Positions 15,091-24,683 of a stretch of 35,179 nucleotides of DNA are shown piece after piece. The position numbers and the translations under genes were made by a program. The DNA is taken from the NCBI GenBank assembly GCA_037142435.1, contig JBAXAO010000009.1:1-35179 (forward strand), read 5' to 3'. This stretch comes from CAIMZW01 sp037142435 (GTDB lineage Bacteria; Actinomycetota; Actinomycetes; Nanopelagicales; Nanopelagicaceae). Every line of letters starts with the position of its first letter. Positions within the stretch are counted from its first letter, which is position 1. The notes under the pieces were generated by a model, which ran no database searches, was not told where the DNA came from, and worked only from the letters and a program-made list of their open reading frames with translations.

Positions 15091-16334
15091 GAGTTTTGCT
15101 GATTGGTTCCGGTGGCCGCGAGCACGCGCTCGCAGTCGCGCTAAAACGGGACCCAGCGCTCTCCGAACTTCATGTTGCCCCTGGTAACCCAGGAATTGAA
15201 TCAATCGCGATCTGTCATGGCATCGACGTTGATGACAATATCGCCATTCTCAATCTTGCTAAAGAATTGCAGATTGATCTGGTTGTGGTTGGTCCAGAGA
15301 AACCGCTTGTTAACGGTCTTGCCGATATTTTGCGTCATGCTGGAATTGCCGTCTTCGGTCCTTCGAAAGCTGCAGCACAACTTGAAGGCTCCAAGGATTT
15401 TGCCAAGAAGGTCATGAGCGATGCCGGTGTTCCAACCGCAAAGAGTTTTACGTGTACTAACCAGGATGAAATAGAAAAAGCGTTGGATGCTTTTGGCGCA
15501 CCTTATGTCGTCAAGCACGATGGGTTGGCAGCAGGTAAAGGCGTCGTTGTTACCAATGATCGTGCCTTTGCCATCGAACATGCGTTGCAGAGCAACCGAG
15601 TTGTCATCGAAGAATTTCTTGACGGCCCCGAAGTTTCCTTATTTGGAATTTCTGATGGCAAGACCATCATCCCCATGCAGCCCGCTCAAGATTTCAAACG
15701 CGCCTTCGATGGCGATCTCGGTCCGAACACCGGTGGAATGGGTGCGTATTCACCACTGCCTTGGGCGCCCAGCGACATCATCGAACAAACACTTACCGAA
15801 GTCCTCAACCCCACCATTCAAGAGATGGCAGCGCGCGGAACTCCCTTCGTCGGACTGCTCTATGCCGGCCTTGCCATCACACACAAAGGCACCAAAGTCA
15901 TTGAATTCAATGCCCGCTTCGGAGACCCAGAAACGGAAGTACTTCTTCCACGTTTAAATTCACCACTAGCGACGCTCTTGATGCGAGCTGCGACCGGGCA
16001 TTTGCTGCCCGACGAAGAGCTTGATTGGTCGGAGGATTCCGCTGTCACCGTGGTTTTGGCCAGCGAGGGATATCCCAGCGCGCCCCAGATTGGCGAACCC
16101 ATCATGGGGGTAGACCCGGTTGAAGGGGCTTTTGTCTTTCATGCTGGCACCGTCCGCCGCGATGGCATTCTGCATTCCAATGGCGGCCGTGTACTAGCCG
16201 TTACGGGGTTGGGCAGCGACCTGACCGAAGCCAGAGATCGCGCTTATCGCAGCATCTCGGCGATCACCTTGCGAGGTGGCCATTACCGATCCGATATCGC
16301 CCTCAACGCCGCCGTGGCAGAGAAGGGTAATTAA
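15087..16334 (+). CDS. purD: Phosphoribosylamine-glycine ligase (GAR synthetase)
   Basis: ATP-grasp ligase that joins glycine to phosphoribosylamine, step 2 of purine synthesis. The 415-residue protein has N-terminal GSGGREHALA at about 8-17, the ATP-grasp core (FVVKHDGLAAGKGVVV-like segment at about 138-152) and the metal-binding IEFNARFGDPETE. Start is TTG 15087 overlapping the purA stop by 4 nt; no other start gives the conserved N-terminus, so TTG is well supported. The stop overlaps purB by 1 nt (TAATG). Confidence 0.97.
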   Translation: MRVLLIGSGGREHALAVALKRDPALSELHVAPGNPGIESIAICHGIDVDDNIAILNLAKELQIDLVVVGPEKPLVNGLADILRHAGIAVFGPSKAAAQLEGSKDFAKKVMSDAGVPTAKSFTCTNQDEIEKALDAFGAPYVVKHDGLAAGKGVVVTNDRAFAIEHALQSNRVVIEEFLDGPEVSLFGISDGKTIIPMQPAQDFKRAFDGDLGPNTGGMGAYSPLPWAPSDIIEQTLTEVLNPTIQEMAARGTPFVGLLYAGLAITHKGTKVIEFNARFGDPETEVLLPRLNSPLATLLMRAATGHLLPDEELDWSEDSAVTVVLASEGYPSAPQIGEPIMGVDPVEGAFVFHAGTVRRDGILHSNGGRVLAVTGLGSDLTEARDRAYRSISAITLRGGHYRSDIALNAAVAEKGN

Positions 16335-17755
16335 TGCGAGAGAATGCTCCTGTGAACCTTCTGGCCAACCGATATGCATCGGCCCAGATGCGAGCCATCT
16401 TCGCCCCCGAATCCAAAATAATCGCCGAACGCCGGTTGTGGATTGCCGTTATGAAGGCACAGACCCAACTCGGTCACTCGATTGCGGCAAATGTCATTGC
16501 AGATTATGAAAAGGTTATTGATCAAGTTGATCTCGCCGCAATCGATGCTCGCGAACGTCAAACTCGTCATGATGTAAAAGCTCGCATCGAAGAATTCAAT
16601 GCACTCGCAGGTCACGAAGCAATTCATGCTGGCATGACCTCCCGCGATCTCACCGAAAATGTCGAAGCCATGCAGATTCGCGATGGCCTGTTGCTGGTTC
16701 GCGATCGTGTTGTTGCAGTACTCGCTCTCTTAGGCGAAAGAGCTACTGAATATATTGACCAACCTATTGCTGGGCGCTCGCATAATGTTCCCGCACAAAT
16801 AACAACTTTAGGAAAGCGCTTTGCTAGCGCGGCTGAAGAACTCCTCTTTGCTTACGAACGTCTCACCAATTTAATTTCGCGCTATCCGATTCGTGGCATC
16901 AAAGGACCAGTCGGTACTGCGCAAGATTCGCTCGATCTCCTTGGCTCTTCTGCCTCGCATGCTGCGTTGGAACAGATGGTTGCCGATTATTTGGAATTCG
17001 ACAATGTTCTAGATTCCACCGGCCAGATCTATCCGCGCTCTTTTGATTTTGATGTCATCACTACTCTCGTGCAACTTGCTGCATCTCCTTCATCACTTGC
17101 TACCTCAATCCGCTTGATGGCTGGCGCCGAGCTCGTCACCGAAGGATTCAAAGCTGGCCAAGTTGGTTCTTCTGCGATGCCTCACAAGATGAACACTCGT
17201 TCTTGCGAACGCGTCAATGGTCTTGCCGTTGTACTTCGCGGATATGCGTCGATGGTGGGCGAACTTTCGGGCGATCAATGGAATGAAGGCGATGTCTCCT
17301 GCAGCGTTGTGCGCCGCATTGCGATTCCAGATGCTTTTTACGCCTTCGATGGACTCATTGAAACTTTCCTTACAGTGCTCTCCGAATTTGGCGCCTTCCC
17401 TGATGTGATCGCCGCCGAACTCACTCGCTATTTGCCATTCCTCGGAACCACCAAGATTTTGATGGCCTCTGTTAAAGCCGGAGTCGGACGCGAAGTCGCT
17501 CACGAAACCATTAAGGAACATGCAGTTGCAGCTGCTCTCGGAATCCGTGCGGGTCAGCCCAACATCATGATCGATGCAATTGCCGCAGATTCTCGAATTC
17601 CCCTCGATAAATCTCAACTAGAACAGCTATTGGCACACCCGCTGGAATTCACTGGCGACGCCCATGCTCAAACCGAACGAGTTGTTCATCGCATCGAGGC
17701 GATTACATCCGTTCACGCTGCGGCAGCGCAGTACCGACCCGGTTCTATTCGGTGA
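16334..17755 (+). CDS. purB: Adenylosuccinate lyase
   Basis: Removes fumarate from SAICAR and from adenylosuccinate, so it acts twice in purine synthesis. The 473-residue protein has HAGMTSRDLTENV (catalytic region around 98-110), the GRSHNVPAQ histidine segment at about 147-155, and the fumarase-superfamily signature SSAMPHKMN at 279-287. Start ATG 16334 overlaps the purD stop by one base. A GTG at 16352 is a possible alternative, but extra N-terminal residues are normal in actinobacterial PurB. purC starts inside its stop codon. Confidence 0.96.
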   Translation: MRENAPVNLLANRYASAQMRAIFAPESKIIAERRLWIAVMKAQTQLGHSIAANVIADYEKVIDQVDLAAIDARERQTRHDVKARIEEFNALAGHEAIHAGMTSRDLTENVEAMQIRDGLLLVRDRVVAVLALLGERATEYIDQPIAGRSHNVPAQITTLGKRFASAAEELLFAYERLTNLISRYPIRGIKGPVGTAQDSLDLLGSSASHAALEQMVADYLEFDNVLDSTGQIYPRSFDFDVITTLVQLAASPSSLATSIRLMAGAELVTEGFKAGQVGSSAMPHKMNTRSCERVNGLAVVLRGYASMVGELSGDQWNEGDVSCSVVRRIAIPDAFYAFDGLIETFLTVLSEFGAFPDVIAAELTRYLPFLGTTKILMASVKAGVGREVAHETIKEHAVAAALGIRAGQPNIMIDAIAADSRIPLDKSQLEQLLAHPLEFTGDAHAQTERVVHRIEAITSVHAAAAQYRPGSIR

Positions 17756-18603
17756 CCGCCGTGGACCGTGGGTGGACACACCTACGCAGCGGAAAAGTAA
17801 GAGACCTCTATACCAACGACCTTGGCCAACTCCTTTTAGTCGCATCAGACCGCATCTCTGCATTTGATTATGTTCTACCCACACCAATTCCCAACAAAGG
17901 AAAAGTCCTTACCCAACTTTCGTTATTTTGGTTTGAACTTCTGCAAGATGTGGTTCCTAATCACATCATCACAACCGACGTACCAGAAGAGTTTGCTGGT
18001 CGCGCTGTGATCGTCAAACCTTTGCAGATGTTTCCCGTCGAATGTGTGGCCCGCGGATATCTCACCGGTTCAGGCTGGGTCGAATACCAGCAAAGCAAAA
18101 CGGTATGCGGTATTGCACTTCCAGACGGATTGGTCGATGGCTCTAAACTTCCCGAGCCAATCTTCACCCCAGCTCGCAAAGCCGACATGGGCGACCACGA
18201 TGAAAATATTAATTTTGATCAAACAGTTGCCATGATTGGACTAGAAGCTGCGACTGCACTTCGAGATTTAACGTTAAAGATTTACACAACTGCCCATGAC
18301 TATGCCGCCACTCGCGGAATTATCTTGGCAGACACCAAATTTGAATTCGGTTCAGATAGCGATGGCGCCATTGTTCTCGGAGATGAAGCGCTCACTCCAG
18401 ATTCATCTCGCTTCTGGGCGGCAGATACCTGGAAGCCAGGTGGTGCTCAGCCATCGTTTGATAAACAATTTGTCCGGGATTGGTTGCTAGCTTCGGGATG
18501 GGATCGTCAAAGTCCACCACCGGAACTGCCAGCAGATATCGTGGCAAAGACCCAAGAGCGTTATGAATCGGCTTATAAAGTCCTGACCGGAGAGGAAATC
18601 TAA
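17752..18603 (+). CDS. purC: SAICAR synthetase (phosphoribosylaminoimidazole-succinocarboxamide synthase)
   Basis: Couples aspartate to CAIR using ATP. The 283-residue protein carries the SGKVRDLY nucleotide loop at about 13-20, VASDRISAFDYVLPTPIPNKG, the VECVARGYLTGSGW signature with catalytic residues, and the ADTKFEFG motif. Start is GTG 17752, overlapping the purB stop (GTGA). The eukaryote-like length of about 280-300 residues is usual in actinobacteria. purS follows after 5 nt. purE and purK, which make its substrate CAIR, are not in this window. Confidence 0.97.
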   Translation: MTAVDRGWTHLRSGKVRDLYTNDLGQLLLVASDRISAFDYVLPTPIPNKGKVLTQLSLFWFELLQDVVPNHIITTDVPEEFAGRAVIVKPLQMFPVECVARGYLTGSGWVEYQQSKTVCGIALPDGLVDGSKLPEPIFTPARKADMGDHDENINFDQTVAMIGLEAATALRDLTLKIYTTAHDYAATRGIILADTKFEFGSDSDGAIVLGDEALTPDSSRFWAADTWKPGGAQPSFDKQFVRDWLLASGWDRQSPPPELPADIVAKTQERYESAYKVLTGEEI

Positions 18604-18608
18604 CCAAA

Positions 18609-18854
18609 ATGGCAAAGATCATTGTGGAAGTTATGTTGAAGCCGGAGATCTTGGACCCACAAGGACAGGCCGTCGGTTCTGCTCTTCCTCGTTTGGGATT
18701 TACCTTTGCGCAGTCGGTTCGACAAGGCAAGCGCTTTGAGATTGAGGTAGCTGGCGATCCAACTCCTGAACAACTGGCCCAGGTCGAAAAAGCCGCAGAA
18801 ACATTGCTCTCTAACCCAGTGATCGAGACCTATGTTGTAAAGGTCGAGCTGTAA
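18609..18854 (+). CDS. purS: FGAM synthase subunit PurS
   Basis: Small structural subunit of the three-part FGAM synthase (PurS-PurQ-PurL), which bridges the glutaminase and synthetase subunits and helps channel ammonia. The 81-residue protein begins AKIIVEVMLKPEILDPQGQAV, the diagnostic PurS N-terminus, and ends with the VIETYVVKVEL strand. Its stop overlaps the purQ start by one base (TAATG). Confidence 0.97.
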   Translation: MAKIIVEVMLKPEILDPQGQAVGSALPRLGFTFAQSVRQGKRFEIEVAGDPTPEQLAQVEKAAETLLSNPVIETYVVKVEL

Positions 18855-19525
18855 TGAAGATCGGTGTCGTCACTTTTCCTGGTTCACTTGATGATCGCGA
18901 TGCCGCTCGCGCGATCGAAATGGCCGGTGGCCAAGCCGTTCATTTATGGCATGGAAGCGATGATTTGCGTGAAGTTTCTGCAGTCGTTCTCCCCGGTGGA
19001 TTTTCTTACGGCGATTACCTGCGTTGTGGCGCCATCGCGCGGTTTGCACCGATCATGTCCTCGATTATTACCGCATCCGAACATGGTTTCCCAGTTCTCG
19101 GAATTTGCAACGGTTTCCAAGTTCTATGCGAAGCCCATATGTTGCCGGGCGCCCTAACGCGCAACCATGCTCTGCACTTTCTCTGCCGTGACCAAAAGTT
19201 GCGAATTGAAAATAATGAAACCATGTGGACCAACGGTTTTGAAAAGAATCAAGAAGTAGTAATTCCATTGAAGAATGGTGAAGGCTCTTTCCAATGCGAT
19301 GATGCCACGCTAAATATGTTGGAATCTGAAGGCCGCGTTATTGCCCGCTATCTTGGCGAAGATCCCAATGGTTCACGCAATCTCATTGCGGGAATTTCAA
19401 ATGTAAAAGGCAATGTCGTGGGCTTGATGCCGCACCCCGAGCATGCCATCGAAACTCTTACTGGCCCATCGGATGAGGGACTTACTTTCTTTACTTCTAT
19501 CTTGCAGCAATTGGTAGGTCGCTAA
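18854..19525 (+). CDS. purQ: FGAM synthase subunit PurQ (glutaminase)
   Basis: Class I glutamine amidotransferase that supplies ammonia to PurL. The 223-residue protein has the PGGFSYGDYLRCGAIA segment, the nucleophile Cys85 in VLGICNGFQVL, and the C-terminal MPHPEHAIE with the catalytic His/Glu pair. It shares 1 nt with purS and 1 nt with purL, consistent with the stoichiometric three-subunit complex. Confidence 0.97.
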   Translation: MKIGVVTFPGSLDDRDAARAIEMAGGQAVHLWHGSDDLREVSAVVLPGGFSYGDYLRCGAIARFAPIMSSIITASEHGFPVLGICNGFQVLCEAHMLPGALTRNHALHFLCRDQKLRIENNETMWTNGFEKNQEVVIPLKNGEGSFQCDDATLNMLESEGRVIARYLGEDPNGSRNLIAGISNVKGNVVGLMPHPEHAIETLTGPSDEGLTFFTSILQQLVGR

Positions 19526-21750
19526 TGTCTTTAGATACTGTCACTAACGCCCAGTCTCATCCTGAAGCGGTTCAACCCTTCCGCGAATTAGGATTAAAAG
19601 AAGACGAATACGATCGGATTAAAACCATTTTGGGCCGCCGCCCTACCTCCAGCGAACTCGCTATGTATTCGGTGATGTGGTCCGAGCACTGCTCTTATAA
19701 ATCTTCCAAGGTTCACTTGAAGCAATTTGGCGATAAGGCTCCGCATTCGGATGCGCTCCTCGTGGGCATTGGCGAAAATGCCGGCGTTGTTGATATCGGC
19801 CAGGGCTATGCCGTCACTTTTAAAATTGAATCCCATAACCACCCTTCCTTTATCGAGCCCTATCAAGGCGCCGCAACTGGCGTTGGTGGAATCGTTCGCG
19901 ATATTTTAACGATGGGCGCGCGTCCCATCGCCGTCATGGATCCACTGCGCTTTGGCCCTGCGGATGCACCAGATACTCATCGTGTCTTACCTGGCATCGT
20001 TGCTGGCATCGGCGGTTACGGTAATTGCCTAGGTCTGCCCAACATTGGTGGCGAAATCGTCTTTGACGAAACTTACGCCGGAAACCCATTAGTTAATGCC
20101 CTGTGCGTAGGCGTCATGCGCCACGAGGACATCAAGCTGGCCAAGGCCCATGGCACTGGCAACTTGGTGGTGCTCTTCGGTGCCAAGACTGGTGGCGATG
20201 GCATCGGCGGGGTATCAGTACTAGCTTCTGAAACCTTTAACTCGGCTAAACCAACCAAGCGACCTAGTGTCCAGGTGGGCGATCCCTTTGCAGAAAAAGT
20301 TTTAATTGAATGCTCTCTGGAAATTTTCCACGAAGATCTCGTTGTTGGCATCCAAGATCTGGGCGGTGCCGGACTTTCGTGCGCTACCTCCGAACTTGCA
20401 TCTGCAGGTAGCGGTGGCATGAATATCCAATTGGAAAAAGTTCCGTTGCGCGATCCTTCTTTGTCCCCAGAAGAAATCTTGATGAGTGAATCACAAGAAC
20501 GCATGTGCGCGATTGTTGAACCCAGCAAGATCAAACGCTTCTTAGCCATCTGCAAGAAATGGGATGTCACAGCCACAGTTATCGGTGAAGTCACCGATGG
20601 TGAACGCCTCAACATCACTTTTAACGGCGAACTTATTGTTGACGTGCCACCACGTACCGTGGCTCATGAGGGTCCGGTCTATAACCGTCCCTTCGCTGAA
20701 CCTGATTACATCAAGGCTCTTGCCGGATCGACATTCACCGTTCCGCTTCCTTCTTCTCCTGCTGAAATTAAAGCGGCAGTATTGAAGTTAATGGCGGCTC
20801 CTAATATCGCGGATAAGTCCTGGGTGACTTCGCAATACGACAAATATGTTCAGGGCAACACCGTTTTGGCCCAACCTGAAGACTCTGGCGTTATTCGCAT
20901 CGATGAAAAGACCAATCTCGGCGTCGCCATCTCCACCGATGCCAACGCGCGCTGGTCTTATCTCAATCCTTACGAAGGTGCCAAGTTGGCCTTGGCCGAA
21001 AGTTGCCGAAATATCGCGGTATCTGGCGCAAAACCATTAGCAGTCACTAACTGTTTGAACTTCGGTTCTCCCGAAGATCCAGGCGTTATGTGGCAGTTCG
21101 CCGAGACCGTACGCGGTCTGGCTGATGCCTGCCTCGAACTCGGGCTACCAGTCACTGGTGGCAACGTCTCCTTCTATAACCAAACCGGAACCGTTGCCAT
21201 TTTGCCGACGCCCGTCATTGGAGTGCTGGGCGTTATACAAGATGTGCGGGAGCGGACTCCTATGGGTCTTTCGCAAGAAGGGCTAGAGATTTATCTCATC
21301 GGTAAAACCGATGCTAATTTCTCCGGCAGCGAATGGGCTTATCTCCATGGTGAAATGGGAAATGCGGCACCACAATCCGATCTCAACATGGAAGCACGAC
21401 TCATTAATTTACTTCTCGATGGCCAATCAATCTTCGACGCTGCTCACGATGTCAGCAATGGCGGATTTGCGGCAGCGATAAGTGAAATGGTGCTACGCCA
21501 TCGCATCGGTGCGACCATCACTCTTACAGATGTGGCCCCTGAACTATTTGCAGAAACTCCTGGACGAGTTGTCGTTGCAATTGATCCATCCGAAACCAAT
21601 TCTTTGGTTGCCTTAGCAGGCAAGTATCAAATCCCTATTTTCAAAGTCGGCGTCAGCGGCGGTTCGGATTTGAATATCAATGGTGCATCAATCTCCATCG
21701 ATGAACTTCATCGAGCACATACCGAAACCTTCCCGAAGCTTTTTGGTTAA
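19525..21750 (+). CDS. purL: FGAM synthase subunit PurL (synthetase)
   Basis: ATP-dependent conversion of FGAR to FGAM. The 741-residue length is that of the small PurL that needs PurS and PurQ. Visible are SEHCSYKSSKVHLK (about 54-67), FKIESHNHPSFIEPYQGAATGVGGI (catalytic His region), IQDLGGAGLSCATSE, the second-half repeat AESCRNIAVSGAKPLAVTNCLNFG, TGGNVSFYNQT, and the C-terminal HDVSNGGFAAAI. It overlaps purQ by one base (TAATG). A 15-nt gap with GGAG follows before the sterol-carrier-like gene. Confidence 0.97.
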   Translation: MSLDTVTNAQSHPEAVQPFRELGLKEDEYDRIKTILGRRPTSSELAMYSVMWSEHCSYKSSKVHLKQFGDKAPHSDALLVGIGENAGVVDIGQGYAVTFKIESHNHPSFIEPYQGAATGVGGIVRDILTMGARPIAVMDPLRFGPADAPDTHRVLPGIVAGIGGYGNCLGLPNIGGEIVFDETYAGNPLVNALCVGVMRHEDIKLAKAHGTGNLVVLFGAKTGGDGIGGVSVLASETFNSAKPTKRPSVQVGDPFAEKVLIECSLEIFHEDLVVGIQDLGGAGLSCATSELASAGSGGMNIQLEKVPLRDPSLSPEEILMSESQERMCAIVEPSKIKRFLAICKKWDVTATVIGEVTDGERLNITFNGELIVDVPPRTVAHEGPVYNRPFAEPDYIKALAGSTFTVPLPSSPAEIKAAVLKLMAAPNIADKSWVTSQYDKYVQGNTVLAQPEDSGVIRIDEKTNLGVAISTDANARWSYLNPYEGAKLALAESCRNIAVSGAKPLAVTNCLNFGSPEDPGVMWQFAETVRGLADACLELGLPVTGGNVSFYNQTGTVAILPTPVIGVLGVIQDVRERTPMGLSQEGLEIYLIGKTDANFSGSEWAYLHGEMGNAAPQSDLNMEARLINLLLDGQSIFDAAHDVSNGGFAAAISEMVLRHRIGATITLTDVAPELFAETPGRVVVAIDPSETNSLVALAGKYQIPIFKVGVSGGSDLNINGASISIDELHRAHTETFPKLFG

Positions 21751-21765
21751 GGAGCACCCCTTCGA

Positions 21766-22077
21766 ATGCGCGATCCCAAGCTGCTCCTAGAAGTTAAGGA
21801 GATCTTGGCGCGCTTATCTGACCTTGCCCCTGGACACGCTGTTGAAGTTCGGATCCCTCCGTATGCTGCGATTCAATGTGTGGATGGTCCCAAACACACT
21901 CGGGGGACACCGCCCAACGTGGTCGAAATGGATGCCCCGACGCTGAAGGCGCTCATCAGCCAAGAGATTGATTGGCAGGATGCCATCTCATCAGGTGCCA
22001 TTCATGCCAGTGGCGAAAGAGCCGATTTATCAGCACTTTTCGCAGAGTTGGCCCGAACAATTAGGATGACGCCATGA
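21766..22077 (+). CDS. Sterol-carrier-like small protein embedded in the purine operon
   Basis: A 103-residue protein with the actinobacterial sterol-carrier (SCP2-like) family pattern: VEVRIPPYAAIQCVDGPKHTRGTPPNVVEMD followed by LKALISQEIDWQDAISSGAIHASGERADLSAL. In Streptomyces a related gene also sits next to purF, so this is conserved context. ATG 21766 has GGAG about 11 nt upstream, and its stop overlaps purF by 4 nt, so it is coupled to purine synthesis. SCP2 proteins bind lipids or hydrophobic ligands; no role in purine synthesis is known. Function uncertain. Confidence 0.8.
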   Translation: MRDPKLLLEVKEILARLSDLAPGHAVEVRIPPYAAIQCVDGPKHTRGTPPNVVEMDAPTLKALISQEIDWQDAISSGAIHASGERADLSALFAELARTIRMTP

Positions 22078-23543
22078 GCCGGCGCCCAGATGGAAAACTA
22101 ACTCACGAACTCTTCGCCGATGAAAAGAATCCTCAAGATGAATGCGGCGTCTTCGGTGTATGGGCTCCCGGTGAAGAAGTCGCCAAGTTAACTTTTTATG
22201 GTTTGTATGCTCTGCAACATCGCGGTCAAGAATCTGCCGGAATTGCTACCAGCGATGGCGAAAGAATTTTTGTCTACAAAGATATGGGTTTGGTTTCACA
22301 AGTCTTCACCGAAAATGATTTGGCGACCCTAACCGGAACTTTGGCTGTCGGACATTGTCGTTACAGCACAACTGGTTCATCTAACTGGGCAAACGCGCAA
22401 CCAACTTTGCGCGCGACAACCCATGGCACCTTGGCTCTTGCCCACAACGGCAATCTCACCAACACTGGCGATCTCGCTGAGTATCTGACCAAGATTGGTG
22501 CACATTCAGAGGCCGGCTTCAATGCCACCACTGACACCGAAATTATGACTGCATTAATAGCTGCTCAAGAAGGAAAGAACTTCGAAAGTTCGGCGCTCTC
22601 AGTCCTTCCAATGCTCAAAGGCGCCTTCTCCTTAGTCTTCATGGACGAGCACACTTTGTATGCGGCTAGGGATCGCAACGGCGTTCGGCCATTGGTTATT
22701 GGGAAGTTAGATCACGGCTGGGTTGTCGCATCTGAAACAGCGGCACTAGACATTGTCGGGGCTGCCTTCGTGCGCGAACTCGAGCCCGGCGAATTTATCG
22801 CTATCGATGAGAACGGCCTTCGCTCGCAACGCTGGGCCGAAGCCGAGCCTAAAGGTTGCATCTTCGAATACGTTTATTTGGCTCGTCCTGATACATCTAT
22901 TGCCGGCCGCAATGTTCATGCCACTCGTGTTGCCGTGGGCGAACGTCTGGCCCAAGAACATCCAGTCGAAGCAGATTTAGTTATTCCGGTTCCCGAATCT
23001 GGCACTCCCGCCGCCGTCGGATATGCCCGTGCCTCGGGGATCCCGTATGGCGCTGGTTTGGTGAAGAATTCCTATGTAGGTCGCACCTTTATTCAACCCA
23101 GCCAGACAATTCGCCAACTTGGTATTCGCTTAAAGTTGAATCCACTTCGCGAAGTCATTGAAGGCAAGCGCATCGTCGTTGTTGATGATTCGATTGTCCG
23201 TGGCAATACCCAACGCGCATTGATTCGCATGTTGCGCGAAGCTGGGGCGCTTGAAATTCATGTGCGCATTTCTTCACCCCCTGTGAAGTGGCCGTGCTAC
23301 TACGGAATCGATTTTGCTTCACGTGCTGAACTTGTTGCCGCCGGTCTTGAAGTTGATGAGATCCGCAGATCTATAGGTGCTGATTCCTTGGGTTATGTTT
23401 CCCTCGAAGGACTCATCGAAGCCACAACTATCGCCGCGGATAAATTGTGCAGCGCATGTTTCACCGGAAATTACCCCATCGATATTCCTGCCGATCTTTC
23501 TGGCGGAAAGAATCTTCTCGAGATTGTGAACCGCCACGAATGA
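22074..23543 (+). CDS. purF: Amidophosphoribosyltransferase
   Basis: First committed enzyme of purine synthesis: PRPP plus glutamine to phosphoribosylamine. The 489-residue protein has a 23-residue propeptide, then Cys24 in DECGVFGVW, which becomes the N-terminal nucleophile after cleavage. The glutaminase domain (LQHRGQESAGIA) is followed by a PRTase domain with the PRPP motif IVVVDDSIVRGNTQRAL. Cysteines in WPCYYGIDF and CSACFTG place it in the [4Fe-4S]-containing Bacillus-type class. It overlaps the sterol-carrier-like gene and purM by 4 nt each. Confidence 0.97.
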   Translation: MSRRPDGKLTHELFADEKNPQDECGVFGVWAPGEEVAKLTFYGLYALQHRGQESAGIATSDGERIFVYKDMGLVSQVFTENDLATLTGTLAVGHCRYSTTGSSNWANAQPTLRATTHGTLALAHNGNLTNTGDLAEYLTKIGAHSEAGFNATTDTEIMTALIAAQEGKNFESSALSVLPMLKGAFSLVFMDEHTLYAARDRNGVRPLVIGKLDHGWVVASETAALDIVGAAFVRELEPGEFIAIDENGLRSQRWAEAEPKGCIFEYVYLARPDTSIAGRNVHATRVAVGERLAQEHPVEADLVIPVPESGTPAAVGYARASGIPYGAGLVKNSYVGRTFIQPSQTIRQLGIRLKLNPLREVIEGKRIVVVDDSIVRGNTQRALIRMLREAGALEIHVRISSPPVKWPCYYGIDFASRAELVAAGLEVDEIRRSIGADSLGYVSLEGLIEATTIAADKLCSACFTGNYPIDIPADLSGGKNLLEIVNRHE

Positions 23544-24607
23544 GCACTTACGCAGATTCCGGTGTTGATATCGATGCTGGTGATACCGCCGTTGAATTAA
23601 TGAAGGCGCATTTGGCTAAGGCTCGTCGTTCGGAAGTTGTAGGTGACATTGGTGGTTTTGCTGGATTATTTGATGTCTCGGCACTAAAGAAATTCAATCG
23701 CCCACTTCTTGCTACCTCGACCGACGGTGTCGGTACCAAAACCGAAATTGCTCGCGCATTAGGCAAGTACGACACCATCGGTGAAGATCTCGTTGCGATG
23801 GTTGTAGACGATCTGGTTGTTTGCGGCGCCGAGCCGCTTTTCATGACTGACTACATCGCGGTCGGAAAAGTTTTCCCCGAGCGCATCGCCGAAATTGTTT
23901 CCGGAATTGCCAAAGGCTGTGTCAAAGCTGGGACAGCGCTGGTCGGTGGCGAGACTGCTGAACACCCAGGCCTCTTAGCCGATGATGAATTTGATATTGC
24001 TGGTGCCGCCACCGGTGCCGTTGAAGCCGACTTGTTATTGGGCGAAGAGAGAGTTCGCGCTGGCGATATTTTGATCGCTATGCCAGCCAGCGGTTTCCAT
24101 GCCAATGGCTTCTCTCTGGTTCGCCACATTGTGAAGAGCCAGGTCTTGAAGCTAGATGCCCACCTTGATGACTTCGGAAAGACTCTGGGTGAGGTCCTTT
24201 TGACCCCGACCGAGATCTACGCCTTGGACTGCTTGGCCTTGATTAAGGCTCTGGCCGGCGACCTCCATGGCTTCTCGCATGTGACCGGTGGGGGCTTGGC
24301 AGCCAACACGGCTCGGGTTATCCCCCCACATCTCTTTGCCACCTTCGATCGCTCCACCTGGTCTCTCCCGTTGGAGATGGCCTATATGGCCGCCCAGGGT
24401 GGGGTGCCGCAGGCTGATATGGAGCGCACCTGGAACTGTGGCGTTGGCATGGTCGCCATCGTGGCGCCGGAAGCGGCTGACCGCACGCTCAGATCCCTCT
24501 CAGCCCGGGGAATGAAAGCCTGGGCCGCAGGCGTTGTCAGCGATAGGAACGCTCAATCTGGGGAGAACTTTGGTTCTGCGTTGGAAGGCACCTACCTTCC
24601 GCGATAA
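23540..24607 (+). CDS. purM: AIR synthetase (phosphoribosylformylglycinamidine cyclo-ligase)
   Basis: Closes the imidazole ring, converting FGAM to AIR with ATP. From ATG 23540 it has 355 residues, the normal length. It begins MSTYADSGVDIDAGDTAVELM, then shows LATSTDGVGTKTEIA, DLVAMVVDDLVVCGAEPLFMTDYIA, GGETAEHPG, MPASGFHANGFSLVR and HVTGGGLAANTARVIP, all PurM/PurL-superfamily blocks. An open frame extends upstream to 23447 but lies in another frame of purF; ATG 23540 overlaps the purF stop (ATGA). Last gene of the purine run. I see no strong terminator downstream. Confidence 0.97.
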   Translation: MSTYADSGVDIDAGDTAVELMKAHLAKARRSEVVGDIGGFAGLFDVSALKKFNRPLLATSTDGVGTKTEIARALGKYDTIGEDLVAMVVDDLVVCGAEPLFMTDYIAVGKVFPERIAEIVSGIAKGCVKAGTALVGGETAEHPGLLADDEFDIAGAATGAVEADLLLGEERVRAGDILIAMPASGFHANGFSLVRHIVKSQVLKLDAHLDDFGKTLGEVLLTPTEIYALDCLALIKALAGDLHGFSHVTGGGLAANTARVIPPHLFATFDRSTWSLPLEMAYMAAQGGVPQADMERTWNCGVGMVAIVAPEAADRTLRSLSARGMKAWAAGVVSDRNAQSGENFGSALEGTYLPR

Positions 24608-24634
24608 CCTTCGCACCTGAAGAATTCATCCGTT

Positions 24635-24658
24635 TCGACACCAGGTATCGACACCAGG
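24635..24658. repeat. Short tandem repeat after purM
   Basis: TCGACACCAGG occurs twice, at 24635-24645 and 24648-24658, with a 13-bp period, in the 76-bp gap between purM and the DUF3073 gene. Two copies only; possibly a replication-slippage scar. Confidence 0.5.
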
Positions 24659-24683
24659 AAATATTGGTAAGGGGGTCACGCGC

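Noticed and set aside
20073..20618. 181-aa minus-strand open frame opposite purL
   Set aside because: Antisense shadow of a well-conserved purL region; no protein motif.
23447..23539. Upstream extension of purM
   Set aside because: Reads purF in a different frame (Cys/Arg-rich nonsense); ATG 23540 with 4-nt overlap gives the normal N-terminus.
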